A stretch of 64,000 nt of DNA from Cellulomonas sp. Leaf395 (GTDB lineage Bacteria; Actinomycetota; Actinomycetes; Actinomycetales; Cellulomonadaceae), in NCBI RefSeq assembly GCF_001424125.1, contig NZ_LMQI01000005.1:279567-343566 (forward strand), given 5' to 3'. A program made the translations under genes and the position numbers. The notes under the pieces are model-generated. The model ran no database searches and was not told the origin of the DNA. It was given only the letters and a program-made list of their open reading frames with translations. Below are positions 47,166-55,224 of this stretch, in pieces; position 1 is the first letter of the stretch; the number at the start of each line of letters is the position of its first letter.

Positions 47166-48608
47166 TCAGATCCCTGATCCGGCGAACCAGTCGTCGTCGT
47201 CCTGGGCGGTCGACGTGGGCGTGAGCCGGTCGAGCAGCGTGGCGCCGATCATCCCGGCGGCCAGCGTGGTGCCGTCCGCGGGGTCGACCAGCAGGAACCC
47301 ACCGGTCCGACGGTGCGTGGCGTACTCGTCGAGCACGACCGGCTCGGCCAGCCGGATCTTGACCCGCCCGATCGCGTTGAGCGTCAGCGCGCGCGGCGGG
47401 ATGTCCGAGGACGTGTCCGTGGCGTCCACCGCGTGCAGGGTGTCCACACCGTCCCAGGCCTCGACCGTGAGGGTGTCGACATCGAGCCGGGCGTTGACCT
47501 CGCGCAGCAGCGCACGAACGGTGCGGGTGCCGACCCGGACCAGGAGGCGGGCGCCCAGCACGCTGCGCTTCTCGGCCAGCCAGCAGACGGTGCCGACGAG
47601 GTCCGTGCCGACCTCGATCGCGGCGGCGCTCGGGACGAGCACGTCGCCCCGGGCCACGTCGACGTCGTCGGCGAGCCGGAGCGTCACGGACTGCGGCGCG
47701 TGCGCCTCCGTGAGCGGCCCGTCGAACGTGTCGATGCCGACGACCGTGCTGCGCTTGCCCGACGGCAGCACCGTGACCTCGTCACCGACCGACACCACGC
47801 CGGACGCGACCCGACCGGCGTAGCCGCGGTAGTCGGGGTGCTCGGCGGTGCGCGGGCGGATGACCACCTGCACGGGGAACCGGAAGGGCTCGGACAGGGC
47901 GTCGCGACCCACCGGCACCGACTCGAGGTGCTCCAGCAGCGTCGGGCCGTCGTACCAGGGCGTCCGCGTGGAGCGGTCCACCACGTTGTCGCCCGTGAGC
48001 GCCGAGAGCGGGACGGCCGTGACGTCGGGGATGCCGAGGCTGAGCGCGTAGGCGGTGAACTCATCCGCGATCGCGCGGAACGTGGCCTCGTCGAAGCCGA
48101 CCAGGTCCATCTTGTTCACGGCGAGCACGACGTGCGGGACGCGCAGCAGCGCGGTGATCGTGGCGTGCCGACGGGTCTGCTCCAGCACACCCTTGCGGGC
48201 GTCGACGAGCACGATCGCCAGCTCGGCCGTGGACGCGCCGGTCACCATGTTGCGCGTGTACTGCACGTGCCCCGGGGTGTCGGCCAGCACGAACGCGCGG
48301 GTGGCGGTCGAGAAATAGCGGTACGCGACGTCGATCGTGATGCCCTGCTCGCGCTCGGCCCGCAGCCCGTCGGTGAGCAGCGCCAGGTCCACCTCGCCAC
48401 CGCCACGGGCCAGCGTCGCCGCCTCGACCGCGCTCAGCTGGTCCGCCAGCACCGACTTCGTGTCGTACAGCAGCCGGCCGATCAGGGTGCTCTTGCCGTC
48501 GTCGACGGATCCGGCGGTGGCCAGGCGCAGGAGGTCCCGCGTCGCGTGCTCGGTCACCGTGTGGATCTCCTCTGTCGTGGTCGGCTGCGTCGTGAGAGCG
48601 GGGCCCAT
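47166..48608 (-). CDS. cysN: Sulfate adenylyltransferase subunit 1 (GTPase)
   Basis: The GTP-driven subunit that activates ATP sulfurylase, 480 residues. It has EF-Tu-like G motifs: AGSVDDGKST (G1, about 35-44), the DTPGH G3 motif (about 115-119) and NKMDLVG (G4, about 170-176). It lacks a C-terminal APS-kinase (CysC) domain, in agreement with an APS-type reductase. Translation begins at ATG 48608, whose bases overlap the cysD TGA by one nt; an in-frame GTG at 48557 would begin closer to the usual start (VTEHATRDLLRLATAG) and is possible. The next gene cysG starts 3 nt after the stop. Confidence 0.93.
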   Translation of the reverse strand: MGPALTTQPTTTEEIHTVTEHATRDLLRLATAGSVDDGKSTLIGRLLYDTKSVLADQLSAVEAATLARGGGEVDLALLTDGLRAEREQGITIDVAYRYFSTATRAFVLADTPGHVQYTRNMVTGASTAELAIVLVDARKGVLEQTRRHATITALLRVPHVVLAVNKMDLVGFDEATFRAIADEFTAYALSLGIPDVTAVPLSALTGDNVVDRSTRTPWYDGPTLLEHLESVPVGRDALSEPFRFPVQVVIRPRTAEHPDYRGYAGRVASGVVSVGDEVTVLPSGKRSTVVGIDTFDGPLTEAHAPQSVTLRLADDVDVARGDVLVPSAAAIEVGTDLVGTVCWLAEKRSVLGARLLVRVGTRTVRALLREVNARLDVDTLTVEAWDGVDTLHAVDATDTSSDIPPRALTLNAIGRVKIRLAEPVVLDEYATHRRTGGFLLVDPADGTTLAAGMIGATLLDRLTPTSTAQDDDDWFAGSGI

Positions 48609-49522
48609 CAGAAGTAGCCCTCGCGCTTGCGGTCTTCCATCGCCGCCTCCGACGCGCGGTCGTCGGCGCGCGTGGCGCCCCGCTCGGTGAGCCGGCTGGC
48701 ACCCACCTCGGCGATGACCTCGGGGATCGTGGCCGCCGTGGACTCGACGGCGCCCGTGCAGCTCATGTCGCCGACGGTGCGGTACCGGACGGTGCGGACC
48801 TCGAGCGTCTCGCCGGTGCGCGGACCGCCCCAGCCGCCCGGCGCCAGCCACATGCCGTCGCGCAGGAAGACCTCGCGCTGGTGGGAGTAGTAGATCGCGG
48901 GGAGCTCGATCTGCTCGCGCTCGATGTAGCGCCACACGTCCAGCTCGGTCCAGTTGGACAGCGGGAAGACGCGCACGTGCTCGCCGGGCTTGTGGCGACC
49001 GTTGTAGAGGTCCCACAGCTCGGGTCGCTGCCGGCGCGGGTCCCACTGGCCGAACTCGTCGCGCAGCGAGAACACTCGCTCCTTGGCTCTCGCCTTCTCC
49101 TCGTCGCGACGACCGCCGCCGAACACCGCGTCGAACCTGTTCGCCGTGATGCCGTCGAGCAGCGGGACCGTCTGCAGCGGGTTGCGGGAGCCGTCCGCCC
49201 GCTCGGCGACGCGGCCGTCGTCGATGGCGTCCTGCACGCTGGCCACGACGAGCCGCAGCCCGTGCTCGGCCACCACGCGGTCGCGGTACTCGATGACCTC
49301 CGGGAAGTTGTGCCCGGTGTCGACGTGCATGAGCGTGAACGGCACGGGGGACGGCCAGAACGCCTTGCGGGCCAGGTGCAGCATGACGATCGAGTCCTTG
49401 CCGCCGCTGAACAGCAGCACCGGACGCTCGAACTCACCGGCCACCTCGCGCATGACGTGGATGCCCTCGGACTCCAGGGCGTCCAGCTGCGTGAGCGCGG
49501 TCCGCTCGGACAGAGTCGTCAT
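48608..49522 (-). CDS. cysD: Sulfate adenylyltransferase subunit 2
   Basis: The catalytic ATP sulfurylase subunit, forming adenylyl sulfate (APS) from ATP and sulfate; 304 residues. The PP-loop VLLFSGGKDSIVML (about 35-48) binds ATP. Further landmarks are TGHNFPEVIEYRD near 69-81 and FPLSNWTELDVWRYIEREQIELP near 187-209 (represented here by SNWTELDVW). ATG 49522 is used rather than the upstream GTG; it overlaps the cysH stop by 4 nt. It works as a heterodimer with CysN, encoded immediately after it. Confidence 0.95.
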   Translation of the reverse strand: MTTLSERTALTQLDALESEGIHVMREVAGEFERPVLLFSGGKDSIVMLHLARKAFWPSPVPFTLMHVDTGHNFPEVIEYRDRVVAEHGLRLVVASVQDAIDDGRVAERADGSRNPLQTVPLLDGITANRFDAVFGGGRRDEEKARAKERVFSLRDEFGQWDPRRQRPELWDLYNGRHKPGEHVRVFPLSNWTELDVWRYIEREQIELPAIYYSHQREVFLRDGMWLAPGGWGGPRTGETLEVRTVRYRTVGDMSCTGAVESTAATIPEVIAEVGASRLTERGATRADDRASEAAMEDRKREGYF

Positions 49523-50208
49523 GTGTGCAACCCGCATTCGATCTTGGAGGTTCCGGACCAGCGACCCGCGCGCGGGTCCTCACCAGGGGCGACGGCGCGC
49601 GTGCAGGGAGCGCAGCCGATGGACGCGTAGCCCGCCTGGCGCAGGGGGTTGAGCACCACGTGGTGCTCCTCGACGTAGGCGTCCACGTCGTCCTGCGTCC
49701 ACGCGGCCAGGGGGTTGAGCTTGACCTTGCCGCGCTTGGCGTCCCAGCCGACGACCGTGATGTCGGTGCGCGTCGGGGCGTCCTCGCGGCGCATGCCGGT
49801 GACCCACGCGGTGTAGGGCGCGAGACCGCGCTCGAGCGGCTCGACCTTGCGCAGGGCGCAGCACAGGTTCGGGTCGCGGTCGTGGAGCTTCTCCCCGTGC
49901 TCCGCGTCCTGCTCGGCGACCGTGCGCAGCGGCAGGATGGTGCGCAGCGAGATGTTCGTGAAGTCGGCGTAGTAGTCGCGCGTCCCCAGCGTCTCGGCGA
50001 AGTGGTACCCGGTGTCGAGGAAGATCACGTCGATCCCCGGCACGGCCTCCGCCGCGATGTGCACCAGCACCTCGTCGCCCATCGAGGACGCGAGGACCAG
50101 GTCGGTGCCGAAGGTCTGCGCAGCCCACCGCAGGATCTCGGCGGGGTGGGCGCCCTCGAGGTCGCGGCCGGCCTGCTCAGCGAGCTCCATGAGGTCCGTG
50201 GTGATCAT
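49519..50208 (-). CDS. cysH: Phosphoadenylyl/adenylyl-sulfate reductase, iron-sulfur type
   Basis: Reduces activated sulfate (APS or PAPS) to sulfite using thioredoxin. It has 229 residues. The PP-loop-like ASSMGDEVLVHI lies near 40-51. Four cluster Cys are present as CC (about 115-116, LCCALRK) and IGCAPC (about 198-203), which marks the [4Fe-4S] class usually called APS reductase; no APS kinase is encoded in the operon. The catalytic Cys is in KIECGLH at the C-terminus. The ATG at 50208 overlaps the upstream zinc-ribbon gene stop by 4 nt. Confidence 0.95.
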   Translation of the reverse strand: MITTDLMELAEQAGRDLEGAHPAEILRWAAQTFGTDLVLASSMGDEVLVHIAAEAVPGIDVIFLDTGYHFAETLGTRDYYADFTNISLRTILPLRTVAEQDAEHGEKLHDRDPNLCCALRKVEPLERGLAPYTAWVTGMRREDAPTRTDITVVGWDAKRGKVKLNPLAAWTQDDVDAYVEEHHVVLNPLRQAGYASIGCAPCTRAVAPGEDPRAGRWSGTSKIECGLHT

Positions 50209-50363
50209 GACCGCGCCACCAGCCCGACGAACTTCAGGGCGAACGCCCGGGTGCACGAGCGGCACTCCCACTGGCCGTGGGTCTCACCGGCCGGCCACAG
50301 GTCCTCGCTCGCGCAGAACGGGCAGTAGTAGGGGACCGCTCGCTCGGAGCTGCTGGTGCTCAT
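50205..50363 (-). CDS. 52-residue zinc-ribbon microprotein between sir and cysH
   Basis: A short frame, easily missed, with overlaps of 4 nt on both sides (sir stop and cysH start), which is strong evidence that it is translated. The product has a Ser-rich start, then CPFC (about 14-17) and CRSC (about 33-36) separated by 15 residues containing an aromatic-rich GQWE segment, and a hydrophobic FALKFVGLVARS end. This is a compact zinc-ribbon or rubredoxin-like layout. Similar small genes occur at this place in other actinobacterial sulfur operons, but I know no function; an electron carrier or assembly factor for Sir/CysH is possible. Confidence 0.8.
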   Translation of the reverse strand: MSTSSSERAVPYYCPFCASEDLWPAGETHGQWECRSCTRAFALKFVGLVARS

Positions 50364-52018
50364 CGCAGGTCCTCCTCGTCCGCCCGCTGGGTCCACTGCG
50401 CGAACAGCTCGCCCTCGAGGCGCTGCTCGTCGAACTTGCGCGTGACGCGCTCGATGTAGTCGGGGAGCTCCTCGGCGGGAACGCGCAGGCCACGCAGCGT
50501 CTTCCCGAGCCCACTGGTCAGCCCGAGGCCGCCTCCGAGGTGCACCTGGTAGCCGTCCTCGCCGTTCGCCAGCGCACCCTTGAGGCCGATGTCGGCGGTC
50601 TGGATGCGGGCGCACGAGTTGGGGCAGCCGTTGAGGTTGATCGTGATCGGCTGGTCGAAGGTGGGCAGCCGGTCCTCCAGCTCACCGATCAGGTGCGTGG
50701 CACGGGCCTTGGTCTCGACGATCGCGAGCTTGCAGAACTCGATCCCGGTGCACGCCATGGTGCCGCGACGGAACGTCGACGCGGTCCGGACGTGCAGCCC
50801 GGCGGCCTCCAGGCCATCCACGAGCGCGTCGACCTTGTCGGGCGCGACGTCGAGGATGACGAGCTTCTGCTCGACGGTCAGCCGCACCCGGCCGGAACCG
50901 GCCGTCTCCACCAGGTCCGAGACCTGCCCGAGCAGCTCGCCGGAGATGCGGCCGACCGTGGGCGCGACCCCGACGTAGAAGTTGCCGTCCTTCTGGGGGT
51001 GCACGCCGACGTGATCGCGGCGACCCGACGGCGGCGGGGGCGGCGCGGGGCCGTCCTCCATGGTCCAGCCCAGGTACTCGCCCTCCAGCACCTGCCGGAA
51101 CAGCTCGGCGCCCCAGTCGGCGACGAGGAACTTCAGGCGCGCTCGGGTGCGCAGCCGGCGGTAGCCGTAGTCGCGGAAGATGCCGACGACGCCGGTCCAG
51201 ACCTCGGGGACCTGGTCGAGCGTGACGAACGCGCCGAGTCGAACCCCGAGCTTGGGGTTGGTGGACAGGGCGCCACCGACCCAGACGTCGAAGCCCGGTC
51301 CGAGCTCGGGGTGCACGACGCCGACGAACGCCACGTCGTTGATCTCGTGGGCGACGTCGTGGTGCGGGGAGCCGCTGATCGCCGTCTTGAACTTGCGCGG
51401 CAGGTTGGAGAACGCCGGGTCGCCGATGTAGCGCTCCGCGATCTCCCGGATGGCCGGGGTGCCGTCGATGATCTCGTCCGCGGCCACGCCGGCCACGGGG
51501 GAGCCGAGGATGACACGAGGTGTGTCTCCGCAGGCCTCCTGCGTGCTCAGGCCGGTGGCCTCGAGCCGGCGCCAGATCTCCGGGACGTCCTCGATGCGGA
51601 TCCAGTGCAGCTGGATGTTCTGCCGGTCCGTGATGTCCGCGGTCCCGCGGCCGAACTCGACCGAGATCTGGGAGATCACGCGCAGCTGCTCGAGGCTCAG
51701 CGCACCGCCGTCGCAGCGGACGCGGAGCATGAAGTACTCGTCGTCCAGCTCGTGCGGCTCGAGGGTGGCCGTCTTGCCGCCGTCGATGCCGGGCTTGCGC
51801 TGCGTGTAGAGGCCCCACCAGCGCATCCGTCCGCGCAGGTCCTCGGGCGCGATCGACGCGAAGCCCTCACGGGAGTAGACCGTCTCGATCCGGTGCCGGA
51901 CGTTGAGGCCGTCGTCGTCCTGCTTGAACTGCTCGTTCCCGTTGAGGGGTTCGCGCTGGTCGAAGGCCCACTGGCCCTCGGCACGAGCAGCGGGCGGGGC
52001 GATCCTGGTCTGCGCCAT
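50360..52018 (-). CDS. sir: Ferredoxin-dependent sulfite (nitrite) reductase
   Basis: A 552-residue siroheme/[4Fe-4S] enzyme that reduces sulfite to sulfide. Cluster ligands are visible as CTGIEFC (about 425-431) and NGCPNSC (about 465-471). The substrate-binding Arg/Lys are in the DITDRQNIQLHW (about 129-140) and NLPRKFKTAI (about 206-215) segments. The operon with cysHDN shows the substrate is sulfite rather than nitrite. A proline run (PAPPPPP) near residue 337 is an unusual hinge. The ATG at 52018 is preceded by GGAG 11 nt upstream; a poly-Cys leader peptide lies 103 nt ahead and probably controls translation. Confidence 0.94.
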   Translation of the reverse strand: MAQTRIAPPAARAEGQWAFDQREPLNGNEQFKQDDDGLNVRHRIETVYSREGFASIAPEDLRGRMRWWGLYTQRKPGIDGGKTATLEPHELDDEYFMLRVRCDGGALSLEQLRVISQISVEFGRGTADITDRQNIQLHWIRIEDVPEIWRRLEATGLSTQEACGDTPRVILGSPVAGVAADEIIDGTPAIREIAERYIGDPAFSNLPRKFKTAISGSPHHDVAHEINDVAFVGVVHPELGPGFDVWVGGALSTNPKLGVRLGAFVTLDQVPEVWTGVVGIFRDYGYRRLRTRARLKFLVADWGAELFRQVLEGEYLGWTMEDGPAPPPPPSGRRDHVGVHPQKDGNFYVGVAPTVGRISGELLGQVSDLVETAGSGRVRLTVEQKLVILDVAPDKVDALVDGLEAAGLHVRTASTFRRGTMACTGIEFCKLAIVETKARATHLIGELEDRLPTFDQPITINLNGCPNSCARIQTADIGLKGALANGEDGYQVHLGGGLGLTSGLGKTLRGLRVPAEELPDYIERVTRKFDEQRLEGELFAQWTQRADEEDLR

Positions 52019-52120
52019 AGGGGCGATATCTCCGGGAGAACGTGGACGTGCGCCTGCACCCACCGCTGGGGAGCGGTTCTCTGGACGCAGACCGCGCGCC
52101 CGGGGGGACGAGGGGCGGGG
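52019..52120 (-). promoter_or_regulatory. Putative cysteine attenuator between leader peptide and sir
   Basis: On the minus-strand RNA this 102-nt spacer can fold a local hairpin ACCGCT-loop-AGCGGT (52077-52062) and a longer pairing GAGAAC (52081-52076) with GTTCTC (52041-52036), which ends 2 nt before the sir ribosome site GGAG (52033-52030). CCGGG (52103-52099) can also pair with CCCGG (52036-52032), covering half of that site. The competing folds would respond to where a ribosome stalls on the leader. Structures are hand-derived. Confidence 0.45.
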
Positions 52121-52222
52121 TCAGTTGCTCCGCGGACAGCAGCACACGCACAGGTCCGCGGCGACGGTGCGCGTGCAGACGCACACACACAGCCACGAGA
52201 GGCGGAACCCGGGGGCGATCAC
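52121..52222 (-). CDS. Poly-cysteine leader peptide of the sir/cys operon
   Basis: A 33-codon frame from GTG 52222 to TGA 52121 on the minus strand, in the only long non-coding gap of the window. It encodes seven cysteines in two clusters, LCVCVC (residues 11-16) and LCVCCCP (24-30), a density far above chance and written with both Cys codons. It lies 103 nt upstream of sir, on the same strand. Cysteine-rich leader ORFs that act as cysteine-responsive attenuators before sulfur genes are known in mycobacteria, where they are leaderless. Ribosome stalling at Cys codons when Cys-tRNA is low would open sir translation. The start codon and mechanism are inferred. Confidence 0.72.
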   Translation of the reverse strand: MIAPGFRLSWLCVCVCTRTVAADLCVCCCPRSN

Positions 52223-52378
52223 CCGATGAGGTTGTCACGCGGGCGCCCCAGGCGGGAGGGGGCGTCCGGATCATGAGATGTTCGGGTCGACATGTGGGAC
52301 GGGCGTCCATGACGCGGTAAGAAGACCGATCCAGTGGGGATTTATCGTCTCCGCGCTCGCGACGTAGGCTCCTCGATC
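52223..52378. promoter_or_regulatory. Divergent promoter region, zapE and sulfur operon
   Basis: No gene here. TAGGCT at 52365-52370 ends 8 nt before the zapE GTG (52379) and is its likely leaderless -10 box. For the minus strand, CAACCT ends 6 nt before the leader-peptide GTG and is the only weak -10 candidate. The stretch 52262-52300 is A/T-richer and may hold operator sites, but I found no convincing palindrome. Confidence 0.45.
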
Positions 52379-53413
52379 GTGACATCTCCGGACGCCCCGG
52401 GCGGCGCGCCCAGCCTGGCCCAGCGTCGACCGGTCGTACCGCCGGACCGCCTGCTGGCCGAGCTCGTCCCGCCCCGGCACTTCGCGGACGAGTCGTTCGC
52501 CACCTACCGACCGGACCCGGCGCACCCGTCGCAGGCCGCCGCGGTGACCCGGCTTTCGGCGGCCGCCGAGCAGATCCTCCGCGGCGGGCAGAAGTCCTTC
52601 TGGAAGCGCGGAAAGGCCACCCCGGTCGCCGTGTACCTCGACGGCGGGTTCGGCGTCGGCAAGACCCACCTGCTCACGTCCCTGGCCCACGCGGTCGGCG
52701 TCGAGAACGCCGCCTACGGCACGTTCGTGGAGTACACCAACCTGGTCGGCGCCCTCGGCTTCCTGCCGACCGTCGAGGCCCTCGCCACCCGCCGCCTCGT
52801 CTGCATCGACGAGTTCGAGCTGGACGACCCGGGCGACACGGTCCTCATGTCGCGACTGCTGCGCGAGCTCGCCGACCGCGGGGTCGCGCTCGCCGCCACG
52901 TCGAACACCCTGCCCGGGTCGCTGGGCGAGGGCCGGTTCGCCGCCGAGGACTTCCTGCGCGAGATCCAGGCGCTCGCCGCCCGGTTCGAGGTCCTGCGCG
53001 TCGACGGCGACGACTACCGCCACCGGTCGGTCGTCACCGACGCCGACGGGCTCGACGACGACGAGGTCCGGGTGGCGGCAGGCCGGCGACCGGACGCGAC
53101 CCTGGACGACTTCGGGGACCTGCTGGCGCACCTCGCGACCGTCCACCCGAGCCGCTATGGCGCCCTCCTCGACGGCGTCCGGCTCGTGGCCCTGACCGGC
53201 GTGCACGCCGTCCCCACGCAGGACGTGGCGCTGCGGCTCGTCGTGCTCGTCGACCGGCTCTACGACCGCGACGTGCCCGTCCTGCTGGGCGGCGCAGGGG
53301 AGCGGGACCTGTTCTCGGCCGAGATGCTGGCCGGCGGGTACCGCAAGAAGTACTACCGCGCGCTCTCCCGACTGGGCTCGCTGGCGGCTGACGGCGCTGC
53401 GCTGGTCGGCTGA
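52379..53413 (+). CDS. zapE: Cell division protein ZapE (AFG1-like ATPase)
   Basis: A 344-residue AAA+-type ATPase of the AFG1/ZapE family, which in E. coli associates with FtsZ under stress and in mitochondria acts in protein quality control. Walker A is GGFGVGKTHLL at about 84-94, Walker B is LVCIDEFELDDPGD at about 138-151 (DE pair), and the sensor TSNTLPG is near 177-183. The C-terminal YRKKYYRALSRL motif is typical. GTG 52379 is used because TAGGCT lies 8 nt upstream; the frame from 52334 would pass through the promoter. In many actinobacteria zapE-like genes lie near sulfur genes only by chance. Confidence 0.88.
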   Translation: MTSPDAPGGAPSLAQRRPVVPPDRLLAELVPPRHFADESFATYRPDPAHPSQAAAVTRLSAAAEQILRGGQKSFWKRGKATPVAVYLDGGFGVGKTHLLTSLAHAVGVENAAYGTFVEYTNLVGALGFLPTVEALATRRLVCIDEFELDDPGDTVLMSRLLRELADRGVALAATSNTLPGSLGEGRFAAEDFLREIQALAARFEVLRVDGDDYRHRSVVTDADGLDDDEVRVAAGRRPDATLDDFGDLLAHLATVHPSRYGALLDGVRLVALTGVHAVPTQDVALRLVVLVDRLYDRDVPVLLGGAGERDLFSAEMLAGGYRKKYYRALSRLGSLAADGAALVG

Positions 53414-53435
53414 CCGCGCGAGCTCCGGACCGGAG

Positions 53436-55223
53436 TCAGGCGAGGACGACCACCGAGCGCGGGGGCGTCGTGACGAGGGCGCCGTCGGGGGTCGCCTCGA
53501 TCGAGGCGGGATCCCACGCCGCCACCACGTCGAGCGATCCGTCGGTGTGCACCGGCACCGCGACCTCTTCGCCCGACAGGTTGACGACCACCCGAGCCGA
53601 GCCACGGTGGAGCACCATCCAGCCGTCCCACGGGACGTCCGACTGGTCGCGCTCGGACGCACCGCCCCACACCAGGTCGGTGGCGGACAGGTCACCCGAC
53701 GTGAGGTCCGGCACGGTGCGGCGGACGGCGATGAGCGACCGGTACCAGTCGCGCAGGCGGGCGTGCTCGGGGTGCGCGGGGTCGTCGAGCTCGGTGCGGT
53801 CGAGGACGCTGGCGCGGAACGTCGCGGGGTCCTGCGGGTCGGGCAGCTCGATGTCGCCGCCGTACAGGACGTCCCACCCGTGGCCGCCGAACTCGCGGCG
53901 GCGGCCTACACGGACGGCGGCGGCCAGGTCGGGCTCGGGGTGGTCGGTGAAGAACTGCCACGGCGTGCGAGCGCCCCACTCCTCGCCCATGAAGAGCATC
54001 GGGCTGAACGGGGCGAGCAGGACGAGCGCGGCCTCCGCGGCGAGCCGGCCGGGGTCCAGACGGGCCGACGGGCGATCGCCGAGCGCGCGGTTGCCCACCT
54101 GGTCGTGCGTGGACGTGGCGACGACGAACCGGTGGCCGTCCGTCCCGGGCGGCACGGGTCGGCCCCAGTGGCGTCCGCGGAACGTCGACATCCCGCCGTC
54201 GTGGACGAACACCCTGGTCAGCGCCTTGTGCAGCACCTCGGGGGAGCCGAAGTCGCCGTAGTAGCCGTGCCGTTCTCCGGTGACCAGCGTGTGGATGGCG
54301 TGGTGCACGTCGTCGTCCCACTGCGCGGTCATGCCCCAGCCGCCGTCGGCGGTCGGGGTCACCGTGATCGGGTCGTTGAGGTCCGACTCGGCGACCAACG
54401 AGAGCGGCCGGCCCAGCTCCTCGGCCAGCGCGGCGACCTCGTCGGACAGCTGGGACAGGACGTGCCTCTCGGACAGGTCGATGAGCGCGTGCACGGCGTC
54501 GAGGCGCAGCGCGTCCACGTGGAAGTCGCGGAACCAGCGCAGCGCGCTGTCGCACACCCAGCGGCGAACCTCGTCGGACCCCGGCCCGTCCAGGTTGATC
54601 GCCGCGCCCCACGGCGTCTGGTGCGCGTCGGTGAAGTACGGGCCGAACACGCCGAGGTAGTTGCCCGACGGGCCCAGGTGGTTGTGCACGACGTCCAGGC
54701 AGACGCCCAGACCGCGAGCGTGGGCAGCGTCGACGAACGACTGCAGGCCGGCAGGCCCGCCGTAGGGCTCGTGCACGGCGAACGTCGCGACGCCGTCGTA
54801 CCCCCAGCCCCGCACGCCGCTGAACGGCGCCACCGGCATGAGCTCCACCAGGTCGACGCCGAGCGAGACCAGCTCGTCGAGGTGCTCGATCGCGGAGGCG
54901 AGCGTGCCCTCGTCGCTGAACGTGCCGACGTGCAGCTCATATGTCACGTGCCCGCTGACGTCGACCCCGGACCACCCGTCGTCCGACCACGCGAAGGTCG
55001 TGGGGTCGTAGACGCGGCTGGCGCCGTGGACGCCGTGCGGCTGCCACGCGCTGCGGGGGTCCGGCCGCGGCGGGCCGTCGTCGACCGAGAAGGCGTAGTC
55101 GGTGCCGTGCGGGAGGTCGATCTCGCCGACCCACCACTCGCCGTCTGCGGTCAGCGGTCGGTGCTCGTCGCCGACGACCACGTCGACGCGTGCGGCAGTC
55201 GGTGCCCAGACCCGGGGGAGCAC
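53436..55223 (-). CDS. treZ: Malto-oligosyltrehalose trehalohydrolase
   Basis: Releases trehalose from maltooligosyl-trehalose. It has 595 residues of GH13 family enzyme: an N-terminal beta domain (about 1-95), then a TIM barrel with DVVHNHLG (about 191-198), DALRLDAVHAL (about 252-262, nucleophile Asp), a general acid Glu in LVAESD (about 288-293) and TSTHDQVGNR near 370-379. GTG 55223 starts 1 nt after the treY stop and begins VLPRVWAPTAARV, the usual N-terminus. It is the last gene of the treX-treY-treZ operon and converges on zapE with 22 bp between the stops. Confidence 0.93.
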   Translation of the reverse strand: MLPRVWAPTAARVDVVVGDEHRPLTADGEWWVGEIDLPHGTDYAFSVDDGPPRPDPRSAWQPHGVHGASRVYDPTTFAWSDDGWSGVDVSGHVTYELHVGTFSDEGTLASAIEHLDELVSLGVDLVELMPVAPFSGVRGWGYDGVATFAVHEPYGGPAGLQSFVDAAHARGLGVCLDVVHNHLGPSGNYLGVFGPYFTDAHQTPWGAAINLDGPGSDEVRRWVCDSALRWFRDFHVDALRLDAVHALIDLSERHVLSQLSDEVAALAEELGRPLSLVAESDLNDPITVTPTADGGWGMTAQWDDDVHHAIHTLVTGERHGYYGDFGSPEVLHKALTRVFVHDGGMSTFRGRHWGRPVPPGTDGHRFVVATSTHDQVGNRALGDRPSARLDPGRLAAEAALVLLAPFSPMLFMGEEWGARTPWQFFTDHPEPDLAAAVRVGRRREFGGHGWDVLYGGDIELPDPQDPATFRASVLDRTELDDPAHPEHARLRDWYRSLIAVRRTVPDLTSGDLSATDLVWGGASERDQSDVPWDGWMVLHRGSARVVVNLSGEEVAVPVHTDGSLDVVAAWDPASIEATPDGALVTTPPRSVVVLA

Positions 55224-55224
55224 C

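Noticed and set aside
52179..52192. CA-type repeat (GCACACACACA) that looks like a microsatellite
   Set aside because: On the minus strand it is the TGT GTG TGC codon run of the poly-Cys leader peptide.
53423..53435. CTCCGG-A-CCGGAG palindrome between zapE and treZ as a terminator
   Set aside because: The central base leaves no room for a hairpin loop unless the stem shrinks to about 4 bp.
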